A stretch of 64,000 bases of DNA from Aralia elata (lineage: Eukaryota; Streptophyta; Magnoliopsida; Apiales; Araliaceae): assembly GCA_034770075.1 (NCBI GenBank), contig CM068382.1, positions 558,001 to 622,000 of the forward strand, in the 5' to 3' direction. The notes under the pieces were generated by a model, which was not told where the DNA came from, did not search any database, and worked only from the letters and a program-made list of their open reading frames with translations. How positions within the stretch are numbered: position 1 is the first letter of the stretch; each line of letters opens with the position of its first letter. The translations under genes were made by a program, and so were the position numbers. Below are positions 25,828 to 39,410 of the stretch, piece after piece.

Positions 25828-27164
25828 TTCTCTCTCTCTCTCTCTCTCTTAACAGAAAAAATGGATTCTTCTTCTCTAATCAGAGGAGAGGAGAGGAGAG
25901 AAGAGGAGAATGAGACCAAACAAGCAAGTGTAAAAGCAAAACGGATGCGGACGGGCTTCCGGCCCAAACACACTTAGTATGTCCAGTGTCGTCCTCGCCC
26001 ACGAGGTTTGGGCTAATCAAATAACTAAGAGCTAAAATAATAGTCTCGAGTTGCAGAAATTGAAAATTTTATATAAAAATGTCCTTTAGTTTTGAAAAGA
26101 TAAAGGGAAAGAAAGAGAGAGGAACAAGAAATTAAATTAAAATTTTGTCGGAGCTTTTTCTATTCATTTTTTTACAGTATATTTTATCATTGTTTTAAAT
26201 TTATATTGAATCTTTTAAAGGTACAGATGGTTAAATTTATCTGAGATAGATAATTCTTTTTTAATATTTACTTTGTTTCCTTTTCCTTTATTTTTCTCTG
26301 CATTATTCAAGATCCAAACAGAGTCTTAAATAAATAATTAACTAAGAAGCCTGCAATGCTGTTGTCAAGAAAGTGAAGAAACAAAGTGTTAATTGTTTAT
26401 TTATTTGACAAACCACTGATTTTTAGTAAAACGCTTTCGTTAATTAGAAGAGAATTGTTATTTCCATAAAAAAAAAAAAATTCCACAAAATCTACCTCAC
26501 ATACATGTAATTCATATAATAGTAGTAATTCATGTGAGAAGAGTCTTGCGAAAAATATTAATTTCCCTTATAAAAATATTAATTCCCTAATGAAAATTAC
26601 AAAGACACATTTTCAAAACAAGATAAATTGTTGGGTATAGCCGCTTTTAGTATCTATTCTTTCGTAAGCAAAGCACTATTGAAACAATTTTGATACCTTC
26701 GCTTCAAGTAGAAACACCAAAAAGAAGAAAATAAAATTTCTGCCAAACGCTGCCCAAAGAAGGGATATAATTCAAAACTGCCTAAACATGAGTAAAGATT
26801 TATCTCGATCAGACTCCTCATTAACAAGGCAGGAATATGAATGTATAAAAATTAAAGCAAACACAACAAACAAATATGGTATATGGAGCTAACTGTAATC
26901 CTTCATTCATTTACAGGGTCAAGAATCCTTCCTACGGCGCTAGAGGTATTCACAAACTACTCAGTAAACCCAATCAAGGGACGAAAAGTAAAGGAAATGA
27001 AAATTTAACAATGTACTGACAAATATTTGGAAAAAAAAAATTTATATTTATTTAATTTGGAAAATAAACTGGAGTGATTAGGAAGGTAATTCTGCTTCCA
27101 GATCATAACCTAAAGATCAGTACATGAGAGATGAATCAGAAGCATCTTTGGTGAGCCTGGTGAC
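25828..27164. promoter_or_regulatory. UBP5 promoter region with site II-like motifs
   Basis: Upstream of the UBP5 start there is a (CT)n run at 25830-25850 (GA-rich on the gene strand) and motifs GGCCCA (25961-25966) and TGGGCT (26009-26014). These match the plant site II element TGGGCY, common in promoters of broadly expressed genes. The rest, to the stop codon of the DUF3755 gene, is AT-rich and shows no gene; it should hold the 3' untranslated region of that gene. Confidence 0.5.
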
Positions 27165-30100
27165 TCATGATTTCTTCTGCAAGGATGATCGAGGAAGGAT
27201 GGAGCTGGCAAGCTCTTCGTTAAGTTTCACGGGAAGAGGTGGCATCTGCTTCATTATCTCAGGCAAGTCATTTAAACTGCAACAAGTAAGTTGTTCACAT
27301 CAGCATGGATGACTAACTTGGTTGATTCAATAGTACACATCCTTAAAAATCACAAAACAAATATAAATTTCAAACTAAAAGCTGGGAAAAAAGTGCAAGA
27401 CCATTTTGATACCATTATTATGCACAACAGAATCTAGATGCATGTCTACAGTGATGGATATAACAGGATTCATACTTCATTTAACATATAGGAAGACCCC
27501 AAGACAGCAAACATGAGCAGATGCTCAGTCCTTCTTAGCAGGAAACTGATTAGGACGCGAAATCATTTGTCAGAAAGCTAGGCATTTGCTAGTAGAAGTT
27601 ACCGCTACATCAATTGATGATATTTGATACATTACAAATCATATTACATTTTGACATTATTCTGAGTTCTTAATTAATACTAACCGGGTTGACTGAGTAC
27701 GAAGAGTAGATTTCTACCGGTATTTTATTTTTTTCATTTCCTGTCGAACCCAACTCCACGTTTTTGAAACACAATTTTCTATTCATACTGTCACCATGCC
27801 GGAAAACCATATTAACCTCCACGCTCATTTCAATTCCTCTCTACCTTTCAAATATAACAATGTTTCTTGTCATCAGTTACAAACATTTTTACTCAACACA
27901 GTCGACATATTTTAATTTTATGATTATAGAAGCCGAAACTCTGCATAGCTACATCATATATTAAGTCATTCTCACGCACTTCTTTACTTGAGCTAAATTT
28001 ATACGTCTTTTGAATATAAATCCATTGCTATTGACCAACTCAAATCTAGTTTAAGCAATATATAACTGTAAGAATCTAATTCCTGAATACACCCCCAACG
28101 CTGGATTCCACACCAGACTTGACCAATGTGTCCAATGCCTTTAGACAGACCCTGTTTCTGTAAATGTGACTTGTCAACCGTAAACCTACAACATTACTAT
28201 TGAAATGTAGAATCGCAACAGATTGGACATAAGATACTAGGAAAATCTGTCACAAGATTGAGATAGGTCATATTTTTGTATCAAAGAGGCAACTCGGTCA
28301 CTTGTATTTGTTTAAGCTGATGTCAGCCAACCTAAAAGCTTAATATTTCGTGACTTCAATAGAGGAGAGAAGGTACATCCATACAAGAGAGAGAGAACAA
28401 GATGCCCTCCAAAGAAAGCAAAAGCAGGCAACAAATACACAGCCCTTGACAAAGGGCAGCCCTTCAATTTCTGTAACATCAGAAACGCACCCCTCAGAAA
28501 GCATCGATAGCACACGATATCCTGAAGAGATAAAAATCCATAATGCGGTGTCCAAGAATACGAGGGTTCCTCACAGTCCAGTAGCAAAACACATCTTCAA
28601 AGGTATATAACTGTTATTCCATTATGTGCTTCGTCAAAACAAATTCAGTCAGCAATGCTTTTATCAATCCTTGGCATGGAGCCATGGACACATGTTATAT
28701 TCAGATTATTAGGATATAGACACATTTAATATTTGCAATATCATAGTAAAAAACCATTTATTTTTCACCCTTTCAGATGATTCTATTGCGCAATTCCAAG
28801 AGAGGAACTTACAAGGGAAAAAGTTAAGAAAGTTCACACAAAAATAACCAATAATCTGTTGCAGGCTACTTGATATCTTCTTCACATCATACACAGAGAG
28901 ATAGTTGAAAGGATAGAAAATAAAAAATAAACTTACTATATCACAATAGACATGAAGAAGAACATTGTATAGGATCATGCCAAGACTAAACAAGATAAAA
29001 CGATGTGCATTCTTAGAAAGGTATATGCTCCCACCAGGGAGAATAGTGCCTAATAAGGACAGTAAATAAAAGGCTAAAAGGATGTTAACATACTCATTCA
29101 AGATTGAGAGAATGTTGTTTCGAGCCTGGCAAAAGAGATTAATATTATCATGGATCTGCAAACAAAAGAAAAAGAAATTAGTATTAAGGAAAATGTTAAT
29201 ACGAGTCCACTTTCTAAGACGAGTGCGATGCTACAATGATCTGAAAATTTGGCATATCAATCAGAACGTGAAGATCATTAAGTAAATGTAACTGGGCCAG
29301 CACGACATAGAGACCCCAACTTTGCACTGGTTAGCACATGCAGAAGGTCCGACCTACAATAATAGGCACCAAGACCATGACCTCTGGTGCCACAATGATA
29401 TGACAATGAACCCTTCACATTCTGATGTTTACCTCCCAGAAATTTTGCTACAAAATTAAACTCACCCCACTGATTTTCTATGCCTGGACAACCATTGGGT
29501 CCTGAAGATAACTTCAAGTAATTGTATGATGATGTTTGCAATGATAAGTATCACATAGAAGCTTAGGTCCTTTAGGACTATATTTCGCTCCAGAAAATGG
29601 TCAAAAATCACCAGGTGTATGGATCTCATCAACTGATCCACTCTAAGTTTCATCCATAATACTTGATGACTATACTTCTCAGTGTATAACAGAAGCTTCC
29701 ACATATTGAAATGCTAAAGCATTATTTATAGCCAATGTCAAAAAAAATAAAATATCAGTTGAATGTAATCCAAGAACAAAGGCACGCACATAAAGACAAA
29801 AAGGATGCAGACTTTGACAACTGTCCAAATTCACCATCATAACCAAGCTTCCAGCTAAGAGTGGATAGCCACATAAAAATTACCCCTCTCATTTGGCCAA
29901 GTAAGGATTATTATTTTTTAGATAAAAAAGCATTGAGCAGATGTTGAATATAACAATATAACTAAAAAGCAAGAGGTGTTATCATATGTGGATTTAGGCA
30001 AAACTTATAAAACGCCCCTTATTTCATGTCCATCAATTTTCAACTGAAACTGCATACTTAACCTTAAAAGCTCCAAAATTTGCAGAAATTTGATCCAAGG

Positions 30101-33100
30101 CCTGAGCATTTTGTTCAAGAAGCTGACCAGTTGCACCACCAATGGCTGCAAATGACAACATAACCAGTTCAAAACTGCACCATAAGGGTGAAGTACAGAG
30201 AAGCAGAAAGCAAAAACAACAGAAGAGGGAACCCAAATTTCATGGCAGCATATTCAACTTCTTGTAGCACGAGCATAGACTACCCATGTATCAGGTTTTT
30301 AATGCAGTTGGTTAATTTTTCCAGATGAATTTCCTATTAAAATCACATCTACATCACAATAACAGAAATATTAACCATTTCAGTGGAATCGGTGGTAGCA
30401 TCAACAGCAAGTATATGTTTTGATCATTCCTGAGAAAGCGAAAAAAAACATTTCTTGGGGTCAAGATAAAGGCCTCTGGTGGCCGTTTTGGAAAACTGGA
30501 ATCAAGCCCCAAAAAAACTGCAACTTTGAAAAAACTATGCCAATTGTTAAGCAGGACCAACACTCTATAAAAGCAATATTCTCATGAATGTGGTAATACT
30601 ATACTATATTCAAGGTGGATATTTTCAAAATGATTCCCAGCAATTAGCTTCTTCCTTACAGTTTTTAAAGTGAAACTGTAAAAATTTTAAAGTCAATAAA
30701 CTTTTTATTTTTGGGGTAAAATAAAGGTATTTTGTAATACTCTTTTCATAACGCATTCGGGAATTTCAAGTCACTCTGAAATTAAATAGCTCACCCTTGA
30801 CTATGTTGGCATTAGTTGGCTAACAAAAAACAAATGAGATTATGAAGAGCTTAAAGAAGTGGACATCAAATAAGTTGATAGGTCAGAATAGGATCAAAAT
30901 CTGACCGAGATAGGGGTGATTAAGATACAACTCTAGAGATGAACAAGATTTTTCACCTTGAATTCAAATTTAACTTGTGAATATTGAGCCCAAAAGGCCA
31001 TGTGAGTCAAAGTAGAGGCAACAAACCAAGATCTGATCCAACTAAACCTAATTGTCAGTAGATAATCTAGAGGATTTTAGGATATTATTCTAATAGCATA
31101 ACTTGGGAGATTGCATGATTAAGGGGATTGAATGATTAAGGGATGATTGATTTACTTTCCAAATGTACTGCAGTTCTAAGCCTATATAAAGGCTCTCTAT
31201 TTTACATTGTAATGTATATAATAAAAAACATCTTCCCTTCTCTATTTCTCTACATGGTATCAGAGCTTGGTTGATCTTGACAATCAAATCAAAAGGTTTT
31301 GCTTTCGCCGCCGGTGGCACATAGCCGGCAACGGGTTTTTTTATTGTTTAACTTCATTTTCAAGAAAAAATTAGGTGGTTAGGGTTCAGTTCTAGTTCTT
31401 TTGTTGGAGTTGGAGTTCTTTTTATATTTTATATTCTCATTTTCAAAAAGGTGACATGTTTAGAGTAGTTAATTTCTCTGGTTAAAATATGTAAATGGGT
31501 TGTTGATTGAAGAGAAAGGATTTTCATGGGGTAGAGGTTTGAGGAAAGCGTGTGTCCTTCGATTTGTTGGGAGGCTTAAGAGTCTTCCGTTATTGAGGAA
31601 GGCAAGGAGTCCTTCATCGTTTTTGTTGGAGACAAGTGTTCTCCGTTATTGCCTATACATGATATCCTTAAAAAGTGGATGTGAAGTTATGTATTGAGGG
31701 TGAGAAGCAACTTTGGACATACACATCATTTTTTCGTGCAAATTGAAGAAGGCCTCAATAAATTGGGGGCAATAAATTGGGGGAGTGTTGGAGATAAATA
31801 TTTTCCTTTAAGTTTGGTTTGAATCTTTTTAGTTTTGGGATTATGTTTTGTAACAAGTTACAAGTCATAATATAAGACTTTCAGCTTGAGGGAGAGTGTT
31901 AGTAGATAATCTAGAGGATTGTAGGATATTATTCTAATAGCATAACTTGGGAGATTGCATGATTAAGCGGATTGAAAGATTAAGGGATGATTGATTTACT
32001 TTCCAAATGAACTGCAGTTCTAAGCCTATATAAAGGCTCTCTATTTTACATTGTAATATATATAATAGAAAACATATTCACTTCTCTATTTCTCTACACT
32101 AATATTTACAAATATTTTGTATATGCCACATATAGCTTTTTAAGGTATTATGTTACCATACCATAAATAAAATTAAAAACATATAGCTTACCAAATTTGG
32201 ATTCAAGGCATAATCTATTTGAGAGCTTATTATGATTATTAAAACAAATTCAACTAAACTATATTAGATATTTACGCCAGATTCCCATTTTATTTGGAAA
32301 GATTTGAACAGAAGCCAACCACTTTATGCCATAATCTCAAGCCAAATATCCCTTACTGAACTTCATGGTTAGTTATAAGCAAACCTGAAAGAATTTAACT
32401 AAACAGGTTTTCATCGTTTTCATATTCCATGGATATACTGCACATATAGTGGTGATAAAATCAAGAGATACAAGCATATAAATAAAATTATTAATGTTGA
32501 AACTACATTGAGGATCCATACACATCATATCAAAAGGACATGAGAATAGTGAGTTGGAGGGGGGATGCAGGAGAGGAGAGGGAGGAAGGGAAAAACCAGA
32601 CCTCATATCTGCAGAATGGAGAGAGAGAGGATCATTTTGCTCATGAATAAAAGATAGATCCCCATGTCTGATCTTAGACACATGAGAACGCTAACCAACA
32701 AGATGAGGAGACACATCTATCATATTATCTAGGTAAGTGGCCAAAGTACCTATCCCGTTCTCCTTTACAGACAAAGTATCTATCCACAGGAAAAATGGCA
32801 AGGAGTATAAAGTGGCAATAAAATGCATGCTCTAACAAGGACGTTTGTGGTGTCATTTTCTTACTTGGAAATCTCTCATATGGCCCATCAAATTGCAACC
32901 TCAAGATGTAACAACATAAGTTGTTGCTCATGTGGTGCCTACAAGGCCTAGAACATGCTGGATTTCTCAACGACCCATGTTCCCAAAGTGCAACTTAGTG
33001 GGTCGGATTAAATGGAATGTTTTGTTGATTGGGTTTAGTATTTTATTTTAACAGACACAACAACAAATAAGAAAACTACAATTAGATGAACAGACATGTT

Positions 33101-36100
33101 TGTTAGGAATTTTCAGCAAACAGATGTCTGTTCAGGTTTCAGTTTTCAACGAACAGACATGCCCATTCAAAAAAATCACTTTGTGCCCATAAATAGAACT
33201 GTTACAGCCTTTTCAAGGGAATTGAATTTTTCTGTCCTCTCTCTCTCTCTCTGTGTTTGAATTCTTCTCTATATACACGATACTGTTTGGTAATTATTTC
33301 TGCAATCAGAATACAATAAAGTGCTTGTTTTATCTTCACCGTAACCCGTTGCATATAGCGTGCAAATATAGTCTTATACATAGAACAATACTTGTTCAAC
33401 TCAGACAAATTCTTCTGTTTCCTACACCTGTTTTCCACACAACAATCATATATCTCCTCTCTGTTCTTTACTGATGAGTTAAAATAATCATACATCTATC
33501 TAAATGATATTGGTTTGAGCTCACAACATTCTCAAAACATGTATATGTATATATGTAACAGTCTAAAACAAACTGGAAGTAGAATATGAGCTCTTGTATA
33601 TTAACGACAATTAATCAAAATTACATTTACGTATCAAAGTTATACTTAACATGTTTATCTAAAAAGATATTAGAGAGTGCACCAACCTTTGTATGAGATA
33701 CCATCATCACTGTCCATAGAGATCGCTGTTTGAGCATACGGAGGACCATTTGAACGGTTTGTAAGCTGAGAAGATGATTTAGCTGAAGGATCTGCAACTT
33801 TTTCCTAGAGAGACAAAATGACAAAAATAATTGAACAGGAACATGACAAACTTGACAGAAACCAAGAGAGATGAGTCAACTACTTTGCTCATAGCAATAA
33901 GGATATTACATAATGCAATCAAATAACACTGATGGACAACTGGAATGTTGAAAGATCTATTACATGTATCTAACTTCAAACTTTTAATCCCAAAACTATA
34001 TATCTCGTGACTCCTTTCCTCACTTGTACAATTTTTTTCCAAGAATTAAGAGAGATTACAAGAAGTGGATTAAAGTCCTAGCGAAAGTGGAAAATCAACG
34101 ACCTTCTTGAAGATGAAGGACATACTGTCAAGCTTTAAGGACATCAGAAACATGTATCCCTCTAAACGGACCAATTACCCGAGTACATAGCATAGCAAGA
34201 AAAGATACTTATCATATTGCAATTTCGAAGAGCACACCTTTTTGTCCTTATTTTTCCTTGATGAATTATGATCCTCTTTCCTTCGCTTTCCATTCTCCTT
34301 TTTCTGAAAAAGTAAATTCATAGTTAGTACTCAGTAATATAAACCAATAAGCTAAATCAAGCTGAGAGACCATGCCATCAATTAATTTACTCCTATCATC
34401 TGTCAGATTGTCACTAATCAAACCACATGGTAACCATTCTTTCTTCATTTTCTTTCCATTTTTGTGGGACTAACTGCACAGGTACGGTAAATAACTGACC
34501 AAACTTAGCGCATAACTTACCTCTGAACGAGCAAAAGTTAAAATGATGGAAGTTAACTTAGAGAATAGTCTCAGAATATGCCTCATACTCTAGTTTTGGG
34601 GGGGAAATTACAAATTCCCAAAATTTACAATAAGCTTACAGATGAATAATAAACAATTATTTTCTTACTTTAGTTTCCTTCTTTGCATTACAATCCTTGT
34701 GGCAGGTAAAAGGTAATTGGCTCATATAAATGACGTATAAGTTCAATTATGAGCCAGTCTTGGAGCTTTCAGAAGTAGATAGAAATCATCTCTTTTCAAT
34801 TAAAGAAGTGTAAGGCTGCCATGGGTTGACTCTCACACATATGAACGATTTGGCCACTAAGGTTTAGAAATTTCTGGAGAGTAACTTACTTAGAGCTGAT
34901 TTAGAGTTTCCCTAATAACAGTATAATTGTGAGCAAGACATATAACACAACTTATAGGCGGAGTAGCAGTCCGTGTGTGTGCGCGCGCATTTTTTGATAG
35001 GTAAATTTGGCCCCATCTATAGCGATTGGAACCAGCGACCTTGAGGTACTCAAGGCCTCTGCCATTTCTCCCCTTGGGGGGTCCTAGTCTATATATGTAT
35101 ATGTGCATATATATCATAATGGACTACTCATACCAAAATATTGTTAAATGAGTAATGGTGCAACTAATAAATCTGGGTACCATTAGACATACGGAAATGT
35201 TTTTCTTTGTTAGTTATGCGTGGAAAAGGAACAGAAGAAAAGGTATGCTAAATTAAGAATTCAATGTGCCTTAACTTACTAGCTTGTTGTACTGTGGAGC
35301 TTTAATTCACTCCATATGTTTGTATGCACATAAACATACATGCCCTATAATTCAAAAGCTCAATTACTTGCATAAATATTCAAAATAGACCAGAAAAATG
35401 CCACATTTAATGGTATTATATTCAGCTAACTTTCAAATTTGTTAACTGTAGCTTATTCTTGTGTTATATTAGAAATTCAATACTGAACAATCATATCAGA
35501 GGATAAACAACTAAAGGGAACTGCAATACTTACATTTATCCATCTGCAACGCAAGGCCACATCCCGAACTGTCTTATCTTTTAACAGCATTGCAATTTTA
35601 GCATAGCGAACTATGTTGGATTCTGAGGCATATCTGAGAAAAGGTAAAGAGAAATTATGCACTATAGACATATTACCCATACAGAGAAAAAACAAATAAA
35701 TACTTGGGGAAAAAGAATAAAAAAATGCACAAAACAAATAATTAATGAGTTATCCAGGAATTCTCTGTGATCCTTTCAGCTTCACTAGGTGCTTCCAAGA
35801 TCTTTGATTTCTTTTCACGAGCTTTAGGAAACTTTATGTTTGGACCACACTGGTTTCTTTATTTCTGCAGCCTTGGTGTTCAAATTCCAGTTACAGGTTT
35901 TATCAATCCAGTTGGATCTTGGGGATAGGTATCTATTTGAATACCCTTCTCTTTGGTTTGTTGTGTACACCCCCATCTGGTGGCTTCAAGTGAATATATG
36001 TTTATATCATTTTTCTAGTTACGCCACCATGCAATCACCCATAAACTACGTGTATCGGCTAGCTCCAGTTTTTTGTTGCCCATGAGAGCCAAAGACAAGA

Positions 36101-39100
36101 ACTCAAGTTTGTGACTCACTCCATATCAACTCCTTAACCACTATGGCAGCATTAAGGATTTGCATATTATACATTACCTTTTCAAAATCTCTTTTATGTA
36201 TGTTACTAACCAAATCTAGGGTATCAATTCCTTTTCTCTTTTTGGTGTATAAATCCAAAGTGACTACAAGATGAACACAAGAATATGGATTGGACTCATT
36301 GGACATTAAGAATGTTGGTATTTTTCATATAGAAACAGAAAGTTCATCAATAGAAAGAAGATATATCACGTAGGAGGACAAACATCCACCAAAAAGAAAC
36401 AATATTGGTGAAAAACAATTAAAGAAGGATAGTTGTCCAATCTCTCTGAACACCAGAATTTGCATACCAACTAAATCTTAATGGCTGAATCCATTGGATC
36501 TCTCAATCGCTCAAAAAACAAAAGGTACCATAATAATTCATTAATTCTAAAAGATAATCTGGCATTCCTTTCCAACCAAGAAGCCCAAGGAACCAAAAAT
36601 ACCACATTTCCAAAGTATTGTCGAGCACTCTAGATTAAATAAAGGTTTTCTCGATAAGAGAACTATTTATCTATATAACTAATAAATCTTTACCCTAATA
36701 TTTTAAAGTTTTAGTAGCACCAAAACTATATGCTTTTGAATCTCTGAAAGTCAGAACTTATATAGATATTTTTAAGAGCTTATGAATAGCTGAAATCAGA
36801 ACTTATATAGATATTTTTAGGCTTGTTGTGTAGAAAACTAATTTATGCAAAAAGATCAAGAGGAAGTATAACGAATGACACATTCTTTTGCAAGTAAACA
36901 AGCTTGTAAAGATGAGAAAGAGAGAAGTAAACTTCTTTTTCTTTTTGAAAAGTGAAGAAGAGAAGTAAAACTTAAGAGTACAAGATTGAAAAAGGAGTAC
37001 AATACAAAATGACTACAAAAGGCAAACAGGTCAATACAGAAGAGGCCCTCCAATACCACTGAACATTGAAATGGGGCAGTCTTTAGAGAACATTCAACTG
37101 AGGATGAAAGATATGTTTAAAAAAAACACCAGCTTATCACATTGAAATAGAGAGGGCATGTATTGATCCTAAATAATCGTTGCATTTACAGAAACGCCAA
37201 ATAATAGACCGCTATGCTCAAATCCAAAGAACCTTGTAATCATTCCCCCCTTAAGACAATGAAAATCTGTATTAACCAAAAATCAATCAAGCTTGGCAAA
37301 CCCAGAATTCTCCCAACACCCCAAAGTCCCAAGCACTTCTACTTTATCGGTGCAATCTTACAAGACATTACGTAAACAGATACGAATGATTCTCATTATA
37401 CTGCTTTACAAATCATAAACCAACTCAGTTGGATGGTCTTGTCGAACATCATGTCTGCAACATGTCCTTACCTTTAAAGTATTGAATTTAATAAAATCAG
37501 TAACCATGCAAAAGCCTACACCTTATAGGGTAAATTTCCAATAAAGCTAGCCAAATGAAATGATTACGTATTTAGGGATCAAGTAAGTGAATGGTAAAAG
37601 GATTTACACAAAAACACACCAGAAGCCTATGAAAACCAAACTCTAGAGTCAGCACTACCCTGGATGAGAAAACAAATAAGAACACTAAGGAATCATCTTC
37701 GAGGCCTTAAAAGGACATGATTGCCTAAGGTTGAACCTATAACAGTCTTTATCTGAAAAGGAAAGTTCCAAGTAGAAGACTCCATAAGTCAGTAATAATG
37801 CTAGTTGTGTAGAGTTCAAGAATTCAGCATAACATGATTAATGATCAAGCATGCAAAATAGTCATGCCCGGGCATGGTTACTAGAAATGTTGATCAGCTA
37901 GGTTCGTGAAACGAAATTAGGTACGAGGAATGCTATATGCAAAAGGTGTATTAGTTCTCGTACCACAATTCGGAATGCTAGTACCCGGTACTCGAAACAC
38001 AGCGCAATAAGAGTTCTCTAGTAACCCTGCGTCAGGGTCATTTAGTAGAGCAATTAATATATATTTTGGTGTCTTCCTCTACTTCATCTCCAATCAAGCA
38101 TCTCCCTCTTGATATCAACTAACAGTTTTGGCATCTTCGAGATTAGCATCTTGAAACTAAAAACAATCACGAAAGATAAAGAACTAATACCGAACAGTGG
38201 TTAACAAAAAAATTGCAGTTGGGGGAAACTAAAGATTCCCTGCCATTTCTTTATTCAACTCACTGTACAATCCTAACCATGTGATGCATTAGTCTCCTAA
38301 GCTTCAACAGAATACTCAAAAAATGAAACAAACCCCTCAAAAAGCACATCTTATACTGATCGACATAATTTCTATCTCCTTTTTCCTTTCTAATTTCGTT
38401 GTGATTGGAGTTCAAGAAACAACAGAATTATGGACTAAGAAAATTCATCAAGTCATATTAAGACTGAATGGCCCTACTCACCTACTCCTTACACGTGTTC
38501 TAGAAAAACTTCTTATTTTAAAATTTTAGATTGCACAGAATTAAATAAGAAAAATAGCTTTTGAAATTTTATCAGTGCAGTACTAAATCCACAAACAAAT
38601 ACCATAAGAATATCCTTTCAGCACTAGGTTCAATTCACAACTTTATTCTCCACAGAAACAAACATATAGACGCACAATTCATATATATACGGGTCTAAAC
38701 TTCGAATCTGAATGTAGACTTTTGTCATATTCTGATTAAGCATAAGCTTAACTAACACTATAAAACAAATTGTACTCCCTCCTCCATTCCGCCAAATAAA
38801 TAAAATAAAAATAAATAAATAAATCCATTTGCAAACATTAAGGATGTATTTTTGTTCCATATTTACCCTTAAAACAATAAGTTGTTAGTTTAGTAGTGAT
38901 GACATGGCAAATTTGAGGATATAATATCAATAAAAAAACACTCTTTTTGTGGAAGAACTTTTTTTTCAAGTGGGACTCTTTTTGTTGAACGGATGAGATT
39001 ACCAGTAACTATAACATTCATTTAGCATTGACAGATACTGGAGTATTAAATTTATACCAATTATTAACTATTACATAAACCCAATTTACAATTATTGTTA

Positions 39101-39410
39101 AGCAGAAGTTGAAATTAAGCAGAAACCCAATTTACAATTATTGTTACACATATATAATAACAAAGAATTATACCAATATATTTTTACTTAGAGATAGAGA
39201 GAGGACAAACTTGGCAAGCAAATCTTGCAAAAGGGTTTGCTCCTCGGGAGTCCATTCAACACAAAGACCCGGGTTGTGCCTCAGGGCAGCCTGGGTCGGA
39301 CCCACCACTGAGTTCTCGGGTACTGAGATACCGTTAGTAGTCGCGCCATTTCCATTACTCACACCATCCTGTTGATTGTTATCCCCGGATGGGTTTGCGC
39401 TCGCAGCCAT
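27165..39410 (-). CDS. SANT/Myb-like DUF3755 nuclear protein
   Basis: A plant protein of unknown exact role with a SANT/Myb-like N-terminal domain. Seven exons: 39410-39211, 35633-35534, 34303-34238, 33804-33687, 30145-30063, 29155-29094 and 27276-27165; all in frame, 246 aa. An Asn/Gly-rich start is followed by VEWTPEEQTLLQDLLAKYA at residues about 51-69, then IVRYAKIAMLL and DVALRCRWINKKENGKRRKE. Tryptophans at 53 and in RCRW fit a SANT core; the following Lys/Arg run is a likely nuclear signal. The C-terminal third (AIGGATGQLLEQNAQALDQI, then ARNNILSILN and MKQMPPLPVKLNEELA) matches what I recall of the DUF3755 family, represented in Arabidopsis by At3g07565. Only 0.74 kb of code spreads over 12.2 kb; intron 4 carries a TRIM-like LTR element. 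A role in DNA or histone binding is inference. Confidence 0.88.
29270..30062. other. Intron 5 of the DUF3755 gene
   Basis: Part of the intron between exons 5 and 6. It has two minus-strand open frames (87 and 80 codons) of less AT-rich composition at 29278-29704 that I could not match to any family. It may hold an old insertion, but no terminal repeats are visible. Confidence 0.3.
31053..32098 (+). mobile_element. TRIM-like non-autonomous LTR retrotransposon
   Basis: A 1046-bp element in intron 4 of the DUF3755 gene, opposite to the gene. LTRs of 202 bp lie at 31053-31254 and 31897-32098, each TGT...ACA. They differ at about 9 positions (roughly 4-5%), suggesting an older insertion. CTAAT is duplicated on both sides (31048-31052 and 32099-32103). 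Right after the 5' LTR comes TGGTATCAGAGC, the classical primer binding site for initiator Met-tRNA (31255-31266). A polypurine tract (TTGAGGGAGAG) precedes the 3' LTR. The 642-bp interior has no recognisable gag or pol, only a 65-codon open frame at 31500-31697. LTR motifs TATATAAAGG and the (A)-rich end look like promoter and polyadenylation parts. Confidence 0.93.
34989..35087 (-). mobile_element. Probable short SINE
   Basis: On the minus strand the sequence holds AATGGCAGAGGCC (A-box-like), then GGTTCCAATCGC (B-box-like) about 30 bp on, then ends with TACCTATCAAAAAAT. It sits in intron 2 of the DUF3755 gene next to a (GT)n(GC)n run at 34971-34988. No clear target duplication was found, so it may be truncated. 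Confidence 0.55.
38775..39000. repeat. MITE-like repeat, copy B
   Basis: In intron 1 of the DUF3755 gene. It begins CTCCCTCCTCCATTCCGCC and ends near GTTGAACGGATGAG, imperfect inverted ends of the Stowaway type. Its interior matches 100-303 in order. It has no coding capacity. Confidence 0.5.

Noticed and set aside
28709..29161. 150-codon minus-strand frame with hydrophobic segments
   Set aside because: It starts in exon 6 of the DUF3755 gene and then reads into the intron beyond the donor at 29093.
29278..29704. Possible retroelement coding remnant in the DUF3755 gene intron
   Set aside because: Neither frame shows reverse transcriptase, gag or zinc-knuckle motifs, and no terminal repeats were found.
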